DNA of 18,978 bases. Origin: JBAVEL01 sp049587715 (GTDB taxonomy: Bacteria > Bacteroidota > Ignavibacteria > UBA10030 > UBA6906). Location of the stretch: contig JBAVEL010000191.1 of NCBI GenBank assembly GCA_049587715.1, positions 1 through 18,978 of the forward strand. The letters are read 5' to 3'. The notes under the pieces were generated by a model that did not search any database, was not told the DNA's origin, and saw only the letters and a list, made by a program, of their open reading frames with translations. This document shows, piece after piece, positions 13,796 through 18,978 of the stretch; the first letter of the stretch is position 1, and the number at the start of each line of letters is the position of its first letter. Made by a program: the position numbers and the translations under genes.

Positions 13796-15028
13796 CTATT
13801 CCGGCACACCCGTCAGGTTCATGATCTGCTGGAACCGCCGCTTGTTGTTGGCATTCACAATGGCATTCTCCAGCGAGATGCGTTTCTGCATGTACAGCCG
13901 CTTCAGGTCCTGCTCCAGGGTGATCATCCCCAGGTCGGAGGATTCCGCCATCATCTGGTAGATCTCCCCCGTGTTGTTGTTCTTGATGGCCGCCCGCGTG
14001 GAAGGGGTCATCACCAACATCTCCTTGGCGAGCACCAGCTTCCCCTCGAGGGTCGGAATCAGCTTCTGCGACATCACGCAGCTCAGCGTATCGGCCAGCC
14101 GGAGGCGCACCCGCTCCTGTTCCACCGGAGGCACCTCACCGATAATGCGGTCGATGGTCTCCACCGCCGAGGCCGTATGCAGGGTGGAGAAGACCTTGTG
14201 GCCGCTGTCCGTGATTTCCAGGGCGGTCATGATGGTGTCGGGATCCCGCATCTCCCCGATGACCACGATGTCAGGGTCCTGCCGGAGGGACTGTACCGCC
14301 CCCTCCTTGAACGACAGAACATCCCGGCCCACCTCGCGGTGCCGGATAATGCACCGGTCGGAGCGGTGCACATACTCGATGGGGGAGGCAATGATGACCA
14401 CGTGCCCGTCCACCGTGTGGTTGTTGGCGTCGATGATGCTGTCCAGGGTGGTGCTCTTCCCCGACCCCGTAATGCCGGTGACCAGGGTGAGGCCCTGGGT
14501 GGTGTAGGCAAGGCTGAGGAGGCGCGTCACGTTCTGGTGCAGCTCCAGTCCCTTGTAGGGGCGGACCGTGGCGTTGATGGCCCGCATGTTCATGGCAAGC
14601 TGGTCCAGATCGAAATAGGCGTCCGCCCGGTAGCGGTAGAGCAGATCCCCCTCCGTAATGCTGTAGGAGAAATCCAGGTTCCGGTTTTCGTACAGGAACA
14701 GGCGCTGGCGCTCCACCAGGATGCTCTGGATGAGCACGCTGAACTCATCCAGCGTGAAGCTTCCCAGGTCCCTGTAGGGTTTCTTGTCGCCGTAGACGCG
14801 GTACCACACGCTGCCGCCCGACCCGTATCCCCCCACGTCGATGTCCGAGGCGTTGATGCGGGCCATGTGCAGGAGGTAGCTGTCCATCAGCTTCCGGAGG
14901 GCGGTGCGCTCCGCGGGAGACTGCTTTCCCACGCAGTCCCCCACCAGCATCTGGCGCTCCATCCCCGGCGGCGTGTCGGGAAGGGAGGCGGCGATCTCCT
15001 TCAGCGTCCGTATGGCTGTTTCAATCAT
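13796..15028 (-). CDS. pilT: PilT/PilU-like T4P retraction ATPase
   Basis: This 410-residue hexameric ATPase has a PAS-like N domain (about 45-150, ASDIDVGGYG) and a RecA-like C domain. It shows Walker A GITGSGKST (185-193), Walker B DIVVIGEMRD (253-262) and the His box SGHKVFSTLHTASA (275-288). The C-terminal STRAAIKNN (343-351) takes the place of the PilT AIRNLIR motif. PilT powers pilus retraction. Unusually, the Asp box reads IIASPIE (212-218) where PilT normally has TIEDPIE, so the Glu-Asp pair is replaced by Ala-Ser; Glu218 remains. PilU or a regulatory variant is an alternative. ATG 15028 follows a GGAGAGAAG stretch. The 102-base gap after pilB holds a U7 terminator-like element and a hairpin. 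Confidence 0.9.
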   Translation of the reverse strand: MIETAIRTLKEIAASLPDTPPGMERQMLVGDCVGKQSPAERTALRKLMDSYLLHMARINASDIDVGGYGSGGSVWYRVYGDKKPYRDLGSFTLDEFSVLIQSILVERQRLFLYENRNLDFSYSITEGDLLYRYRADAYFDLDQLAMNMRAINATVRPYKGLELHQNVTRLLSLAYTTQGLTLVTGITGSGKSTTLDSIIDANNHTVDGHVVIIASPIEYVHRSDRCIIRHREVGRDVLSFKEGAVQSLRQDPDIVVIGEMRDPDTIMTALEITDSGHKVFSTLHTASAVETIDRIIGEVPPVEQERVRLRLADTLSCVMSQKLIPTLEGKLVLAKEMLVMTPSTRAAIKNNNTGEIYQMMAESSDLGMITLEQDLKRLYMQKRISLENAIVNANNKRRFQQIMNLTGVPE

Positions 15029-15059
15029 CCTGCTTCTCTCCGTTCCGGGCCCGCATCAC

Positions 15060-15092
15060 GTGACGGCGCCCACGTTCTCTGACGGGCGTCAC
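15060..15092 (-). other. Hairpin in the pilT leader
   Basis: GTGACG (15060-15065) pairs with CGTCAC (15087-15092), and CCC (15069-15071) with GGG (15084-15086), around a 12-base loop. It lies 31 bases upstream of the pilT start. It may affect mRNA stability or processing between pilB and pilT; a chance fold is also possible. Confidence 0.3.
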
Positions 15093-15106
15093 ACTCCGCC
15101 CCGCGC

Positions 15107-15124
15107 AAAAAAAGGGGGGCCCCC
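15107..15124 (-). terminator. Weak terminator-like G5C6U7 element after pilB
   Basis: Six bases after the pilB stop the minus strand reads GGGGG, CCCCCC and then seven T. A stem of four GC pairs with a three-base loop would be followed directly by U7, the shape of an intrinsic terminator with a short stem. Partial termination here would lower pilT and downstream expression relative to pilB and pilC. Confidence 0.45.
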
Positions 15125-15130
15125 GCCGGT

Positions 15131-16918
15131 CTAATCGTCCGTTGTGGCCGATGCAATCTCCTCCAGGGTGGACAACCCCTCCTTGATCCGCTCGATCCCC
15201 GCCCGGCGGAGTGTCCACATGCCGTCCTTCATGGCCAGGGAGCGGACCGCCTCCTCGTCCACGTCGGAGCCCGATTTCACGATCAGGGCCCGGATCTCCC
15301 TGCTGAAATAGAGCGCCTCGTGAATGGCGCACCGCCCCTTGTACCCCCCGCTGCAGAGCTCGCATCCCACGGCCTCGTACAGGGTGTACCGCTCCAGGTC
15401 TTCTTCCGTGAACCCGAACTTCAGGTACACCTCCCGGTCCAGTTCCCCCTTCTCGATGGGGCGTTTGCACAAGGCACAAAGCTTGCGGATGAGCCGCTGG
15501 GCCACGATGATGTTGATGGCGTAGGCGATCAGAAACGGCTCGATCCCCATCTTGTAGAGACGCGACACCGCGCTCGGCGCATCGTTCGTGTGCAGGGTGG
15601 AGAAGGTGAGGTGTCCGGTGTTGGCCAGCTTGATGGCGATTTCCGCCGTGGCCTTGTCCCGCATCTCCCCCACCAGCACGATGTCCGGGTCGTGCCGGAG
15701 GATCCCCCGGATGGCCTGATCGAAATCCATCTTGGGGCTGATCTTGAGCTGCCGCGCGCCCCGGATGATGTACTCCACCGGCTCCTCCACGGTCAGAACG
15801 TTCACCGATGGATCGATCACCTGGTGCAGGGCGGCCACCAGCGTGGTGCTCTTCCCGCATCCCGTAGGGCCGGTGAGGATCACGATTCCCTGGGGCTTGG
15901 CGATGGCCTTGTAGAAAGAGGTCCGGGCGGGCCCCTGCAGCCCCAGCTTCTCCAGGTCCGTGATCACCTTCCGGTCGTCCAGAACCCTTATCACGATGCT
16001 CTCGAGCTTGTGCCGGAACTCCACCCCCACGACGGGCATGATGGAGACCCGGAAGCGGATCATGGCGTCGTCGACCACCCTCTGGATGAAGCCGTCCTGG
16101 GCCATGTCCCGCTCGAAGCGGTCCACGTTCTTGGAGCGGTCCTTCACCACCGCCGCCACCGCCTCAGGGGAGGTGCCCTCCTGCCGGTGCCAGAGTTTCA
16201 GGCCCCCGTCCAGACGGAGCCAGAACTCGGTGACCTTCCCTTCCCTGGCCACGATGTGGACGTCGCTGGCCCCCTGCCGGACGGCTTCCACAAGGCACCC
16301 CTCCACCAGGTTCACCAGGGCGCTCTTGTTGATCTCGGCCTCGAGCTCCTCCTCGTCGATGGTGGCCTCGTCGTCCTTCACCTCGATGCCGGCCTCGCAG
16401 AGTTCCAGCTGCTTGAGGAACTCGTTCTCCCGCGGCATGATCTGGTCCAGCACACGCTCCAGGTCCTTGAGCGGGCAGTAGACCACCTCGTACTTCTTCA
16501 CCCCGAAGTACCGCGCAATCGAGGGGATCCGCCGGTCGGTGGGATCGGCCGCAAGCACGATGAGTTTGTCGGGCACCTTCTCGTCGTACTGGAACGGGAG
16601 CATCCGCACCTGCGCCAGCATCGCCCGCTCCCCCTCGGGCAGGTTCTCCACCAGCTTCTTGATAAAGTCAATGCGCTGCTTGTCCAGCTCCTGCCCGTTC
16701 AGGGTGAACTCCCGGAACGCATAAAGGCTTGCCACCTCGCGGAACACCGCATCGTGGTCCGCGTTGAACTCATTGACGAGGATCTGCCCCAGGTTCCGCC
16801 GGTTCTTCCTCCCCTCGGCCTCCTTCACCCGGAGCGACTTCTCCAGGGTCTCGTAGTCGATCACCCCCTTCTTCAGAAGGGAGAACCCGATCTTGTCGGT
16901 AATGTCTATCTGGGACAT
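15131..16918 (-). CDS. pilB: PilB/GspE-type extension ATPase
   Basis: The 595-residue protein is the cytoplasmic hexameric motor that powers pilus assembly through PilC. An MshEN-like N-terminal domain (about 5-165) precedes the ATPase. ASDVH (217-221) marks the N2 domain, GPTGCGKST (350-358) Walker A, TVEEPVEY (376-383) the Asp box, DIVLVGEMRD (412-421) Walker B and TGHLTFSTLHTND (434-446) the His box. Two CxxC pairs (481-484, 519-522) form the GspE/PilB zinc site absent from PilT. An acidic patch (181-195, DDEATIDEEELEAE) lies between N domain and core. ATG 16918 follows AGAGGG about 12 bases upstream and lies 17 bases after pilC, suggesting coupled expression. All catalytic residues are present, unlike in the PilT-like neighbour. 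Confidence 0.95.
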   Translation of the reverse strand: MSQIDITDKIGFSLLKKGVIDYETLEKSLRVKEAEGRKNRRNLGQILVNEFNADHDAVFREVASLYAFREFTLNGQELDKQRIDFIKKLVENLPEGERAMLAQVRMLPFQYDEKVPDKLIVLAADPTDRRIPSIARYFGVKKYEVVYCPLKDLERVLDQIMPRENEFLKQLELCEAGIEVKDDEATIDEEELEAEINKSALVNLVEGCLVEAVRQGASDVHIVAREGKVTEFWLRLDGGLKLWHRQEGTSPEAVAAVVKDRSKNVDRFERDMAQDGFIQRVVDDAMIRFRVSIMPVVGVEFRHKLESIVIRVLDDRKVITDLEKLGLQGPARTSFYKAIAKPQGIVILTGPTGCGKSTTLVAALHQVIDPSVNVLTVEEPVEYIIRGARQLKISPKMDFDQAIRGILRHDPDIVLVGEMRDKATAEIAIKLANTGHLTFSTLHTNDAPSAVSRLYKMGIEPFLIAYAINIIVAQRLIRKLCALCKRPIEKGELDREVYLKFGFTEEDLERYTLYEAVGCELCSGGYKGRCAIHEALYFSREIRALIVKSGSDVDEEAVRSLAMKDGMWTLRRAGIERIKEGLSTLEEIASATTDD

Positions 16919-16935
16919 GCCTGCGCGGCCCTCTT

Positions 16936-18327
16936 CTATACCCGCATACCGGCTTCGTTCCCGCCCGCCGGAAGAACGATGGCCGCTCCGGCGGCCGGGT
17001 TCTTGGGCCGGATGGTGGCGGTCTCAGACGACACGATGGTGAGCGCGGTCAGCACCACCATGATGACGAGAGAAATGATCACCTGGATGTAGTCGATCGC
17101 GTTCTTCATCTTGTAGGAGGTCTCCTTCTCGTAGTAATCCGCGAGCTGGAGAGCCGTGTGCTTCACGGTGCCCGTTTCGGCGCCCGAGTGGAACCGGGCG
17201 ATGGCGGTCCGCGTGAACACGCCGGCCGCCTCGAAGGCCTCGGTGATGCCGGCCCCCCGCTGAATCATCATGGGAAGGGCCACGGTCTTGATCTGTTTCT
17301 CCATGTGCTTGTTCCCCGAGGCCTCCGCGGCCATCCGGATTACCTCGATGTTCTCTCCCGACCCGCTGTAGAGGGAGTAGAAGACGCGGCAGAAGATCTC
17401 GATGCTTGTCTTGTGGAGAAGCGATCCCATGATGGGAAGCTGCCAGATGTACCGATCCAGGATCAGGCGCCCCTTCTGGGTGGTGAAGAACCGGCCCCCC
17501 AGCACCATGGGGATCGCGCACACCAGGATCACCAGCACGATGTTCTCCACCAGGAAATCGCTCAGCGCCAGGGTGGCCTTGGTCATGGGCGGGAGTTCCA
17601 TGTCGAATTTCCGGAACAGGTTTGCCGTGGCCGGGAAGATGTACCCCACGTAGTACACCACGGCCCCGAACAGTACCACCAGGGTGACCAGGGGCATGAT
17701 GAGGGCGCTCCGGAGGCTCTTCTTGAAGTCCGCCTGACGCTCCAGGAACTTGGCCGTGCTCTCGTAGATCTCGGCCATGTTCCCGCTCTTGGAGGCAAGT
17801 CCCAGCATGTGGGCCGTGAAACGGCCCAGCACCGCCTCGTGCTTGACAAAGGCCTTTTCGCTGTCTTTCCCCTGCTTCAGCTCGGCATTGATGTCGCGGA
17901 TGGCGTCGCGCAGGGTCCGGTTCTCGATGTCGTTCACCAGGAGCTGCATGATCTCGTTGAAGGGCAGCTTCTGCCGGATCAGATCGGCGCTGACCCGCAC
18001 AAAGGTCACGATCTCGGTGGACGGGGGCTTGGCCTTGAAATCCAGGAGCCGCTTCTTCACGGTGATCACCCGGTACCCCATCTTCTGGAGTGCCTCCTGC
18101 ACCTCGGCCCGGGAGAAGGCCTTCTGTTCCCCCGTCACGGGCTTCTCGGCGCCCCGCTGCACCCTGTAGACCCAGGTGGAGCGCGGTATCACATGGAGCA
18201 GCCTGAAACTGCGCTGGCGGGCCATCTGGGCCGCCTTTTCCCTGGCCGTCTTCCCGGAGTCGGCCTCAATGACCCCCTGGATCGGTTTGCCTGTCTGCGT
18301 CACCCCCTCGATCCGGAACTCTGGCAT
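16936..18327 (-). CDS. pilC: PilC/GspF-type inner-membrane platform protein
   Basis: The 463-residue protein has two T2SSF repeats (about 105-230 and 310-435) and three hydrophobic segments: 208-232 (ALIMPLVTLVVLFGAVVYYV...), 258-279 and 410-432. RSGAE-type sequence HSGAETGTVK (380-389) matches the family hallmark. PilC is the rotor on which PilB and PilT act. The first 104 residues are an unusual two-part leader: a strand/helix unit (FRIEGVTQTGKPIQGVIEA), an insert (48-66), then a second helix and strand (SRAEVQEALQKMGYRVITV). Canonical PilC has one such unit. An upstream extension of the frame to 18426 is rejected because AAGGAG sits six bases before ATG 18327 and homology starts there. A 191-base structured leader precedes it. 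Confidence 0.94.
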   Translation of the reverse strand: MPEFRIEGVTQTGKPIQGVIEADSGKTAREKAAQMARQRSFRLLHVIPRSTWVYRVQRGAEKPVTGEQKAFSRAEVQEALQKMGYRVITVKKRLLDFKAKPPSTEIVTFVRVSADLIRQKLPFNEIMQLLVNDIENRTLRDAIRDINAELKQGKDSEKAFVKHEAVLGRFTAHMLGLASKSGNMAEIYESTAKFLERQADFKKSLRSALIMPLVTLVVLFGAVVYYVGYIFPATANLFRKFDMELPPMTKATLALSDFLVENIVLVILVCAIPMVLGGRFFTTQKGRLILDRYIWQLPIMGSLLHKTSIEIFCRVFYSLYSGSGENIEVIRMAAEASGNKHMEKQIKTVALPMMIQRGAGITEAFEAAGVFTRTAIARFHSGAETGTVKHTALQLADYYEKETSYKMKNAIDYIQVIISLVIMVVLTALTIVSSETATIRPKNPAAGAAIVLPAGGNEAGMRV

Positions 18328-18351
18328 GTTGCGCTCCTTGCCGTGCTTGTG

Positions 18352-18372
18352 GTTTTCCTCTCCCCGGAAAAC
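18352..18372 (-). other. Leader hairpin next to the pilC ribosome site
   Basis: GTTTTCC and GGAAAAC (18352-18358 and 18366-18372) are perfect reverse complements around a seven-base loop GGGGAGA. The stem ends about 15 bases before the pilC Shine-Dalgarno. Its 5' arm is also the T-rich tail of the terminator-like element at 18377-18390, so the two may compete. Confidence 0.45.
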
Positions 18373-18376
18373 AGAA

Positions 18377-18390
18377 GGGGCGAGCCCCCC
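18377..18390 (-). terminator. Terminator-like stem before pilC
   Basis: The minus transcript reads GGGGGG, CUCG, CCCC, then UUCUGUUUU. Four GC pairs close on a CUCG tetraloop and two G-U pairs can extend the stem. The G run is also the 3' arm of the big hairpin at 18383-18458, so the two folds exclude each other. This would set how much transcription passes from the pilin-like gene into pilC. Confidence 0.4.
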
Positions 18391-18458
18391 GGTTGGCGCC
18401 GCGCAACGTCTTACTAGATCCCCCACCTAGCAAAACACGCGGGCCAACGCGGGGAGCC
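18383..18458 (-). ncRNA. Thirty-bp leader hairpin between pilin-like gene and pilC
   Basis: Four stacked helices fold this 76-base segment: 18383-18391/18450-18458, 18392-18397/18443-18448, 18400-18403/18438-18441 and 18407-18417/18427-18437. The apical loop is GUGGGGGAU in RNA. All five non-Watson-Crick pairs are G-U in the minus transcript and would be A-C on the other strand, a sign of selected minus-strand RNA structure. It may be an attenuator, a processing or stabilising stem for the pilin-like mRNA, or a riboswitch of unknown class. It does not match the c-di-GMP riboswitch consensus that I know. Confidence 0.55.
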
Positions 18459-18485
18459 ACCCCCGATGTTCTTCCCCTGACTTCT

Positions 18486-18510
18486 CCGCCCCGGCTGGCC
18501 CCCGAGGCGG
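18486..18510 (-). other. Hairpin just after the pilin-like stop codon
   Basis: Arms 18486-18494 and 18502-18510 pair over nine positions with a seven-base loop. The one non-Watson-Crick pair (18491/18505) is again G-U only on the minus strand. It starts eight bases after the stop. It could protect the 3' end of a short, abundant pilin-like mRNA. Confidence 0.45.
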
Positions 18511-18518
18511 CACATCCT

Positions 18519-18923
18519 TCAGTTGTCCGCCACAATCAGAATGCTGTCGGACCAGACCGTCATCGTCAGGTGTACCGGGGTGCTTCCATCCGTTCCAGTC
18601 TCTATGCCCACCCCCGTAATGGTCACAAAGGACGCGGAGGGAGGCGAAGGATCAGGAGAGAGCGCGTAGGTTCCGTTGGCGTTTACAGGCTCGCTCGTGA
18701 TCCTGCCAAGTGTGAGACCGCCGAAGGAGTTGTTGCCGCCGCCGAGTACGGAAGGACGACGATAGTACTTCTGGGCTTGCGCAGCATACTGCACCAGATC
18801 GTTTGAAATCTGGTCTCTGTTGGTCGCGGAAGACTGGTCGATGAACATCCACACGCCGATCGCAATCATGACGCCGACCAGGACGATCCCGATAACCATC
18901 AGCATCAACTGTTGCGATCCCAT
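18519..18923 (-). CDS. Pilin-like membrane-anchored protein, non-canonical N-terminus
   Basis: The 134-residue protein starts at ATG 18923 with GGAGG five bases upstream. It begins MGSQQL, then a single hydrophobic helix (about 6-28). A polar, amphipathic helix follows (SATNRDQISNDLVQYAAQAQKYY, roughly 32-54) and then a small, Gly/Ser/Thr-rich beta domain ending at residue 134. Size and layout match a type IV pilin or minor pilin. However, there is no basic leader, no G/FTLIE cleavage motif and no Glu5 equivalent. It would therefore stay uncleaved or be cut just after Gly2. It is the first gene in the operon upstream of pilC and pilB, the place of a fibre subunit. I recall similar MGQQQL proteins beside pilC in FCB genomes, unverified. 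It could alternatively be a membrane adaptor. Confidence 0.7.
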   Translation of the reverse strand: MGSQQLMLMVIGIVLVGVMIAIGVWMFIDQSSATNRDQISNDLVQYAAQAQKYYRRPSVLGGGNNSFGGLTLGRITSEPVNANGTYALSPDPSPPSASFVTITGVGIETGTDGSTPVHLTMTVWSDSILIVADN

Positions 18924-18957
18924 AACCCCTCCATTCCCTTCCTGAGAGCAGAGCGGG

Positions 18958-18978
18958 GCCTCCGGCCAGGCCGGAGGC
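18958..18978. repeat. Palindrome sharing its core with the operon-end hairpin
   Basis: GCCTCCGGC and GCCGGAGGC (18958-18966 and 18970-18978) are reverse complements with a three-base loop. The eight-base arms GCCTCCGG/CCGGAGGC also occur at 8473-8502. It lies 35 bases upstream of the pilin-like start and reaches the window edge, so it may extend further. It may be the terminator of the preceding gene or part of the operon leader. Confidence 0.5.

Noticed and set aside
15107..15124. A7G6 homopolymer as a programmed frameshift site
   Set aside because: It lies after the pilB stop codon and outside any coding region, so slippage there would not change a protein.
18328..18518. A c-di-GMP (GEMM) riboswitch before pilC
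   Set aside because: Pilus operons often carry one, but the conserved core elements that I know are not present. The fold seen is a long single hairpin instead.

Overview
The window is GC-rich and gene-dense, and comes from a bacterium with an outer membrane: it encodes a secretin, an outer-membrane beta-barrel and a lipoprotein. The type IV pilus (T4P) genes are not arranged or split as in Proteobacteria. Their fused PilM/PilN and PilO/PilP proteins, the form of PilC and the pilin-like protein resemble, from memory only, genomes of the FCB superphylum and nearby high-GC candidate phyla. I cannot fix a genus or even a phylum without a search.

Layout. (1) Positions 1-3290, minus strand: a translationally coupled cluster of a HAD phosphatase, a Gfo/Idh/MocA oxidoreductase and a CCA-adding tRNA nucleotidyltransferase joined by ATGA overlaps, then the signal-peptide start of a further exported protein cut by the window edge. 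(2) Positions 3380-5378, plus strand: an RlmI-type rRNA methyltransferase, then an exported beta-barrel-like protein. Both this unit and the HAD cluster have a -35/-10 pair so close to the start codon that the mRNAs look leaderless. (3) Positions 5506-8388, minus strand: uvrA, with a long hairpin in the convergent gap behind it. (4) Positions 8527-18923, minus strand: a ten-kilobase T4P-like operon. In transcription order it holds a pilin-like protein, PilC, PilB, a PilT-like ATPase, a PilM-PilN fusion, a PilO-PilP fusion, a short secretin and a large Ig-like lipoprotein. A perfect 13-bp hairpin follows the last gene.

How the operon works together. PilB (extension) and the PilT-like protein (retraction) would act on the inner-membrane platform PilC. 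The PilMN and PilOP fusions would form the alignment complex linking PilC to the secretin, and the lipoprotein may be an accessory or surface partner. The one fibre candidate lacks the usual prepilin-peptidase cleavage motif and Glu5, and no prepilin peptidase is present here. This departure, with the collapse of four alignment genes into two and a PilT whose Asp-box acidic residues are changed, makes the operon the most interesting part of the window.

Non-coding signals. The 191-nt gap between the pilin-like gene and pilC is almost completely structured: four hairpins, including a 30-bp one. Every non-Watson-Crick pair in the two longer helices is G-U when read as minus-strand RNA, which points to selected RNA structure. 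A terminator-like stem overlaps one arm of the big hairpin. The hairpin behind uvrA shows the same strand polarity. No gene-free stretch exceeds 300 bases, and I saw no tRNA, rRNA, CRISPR array or insertion sequence.
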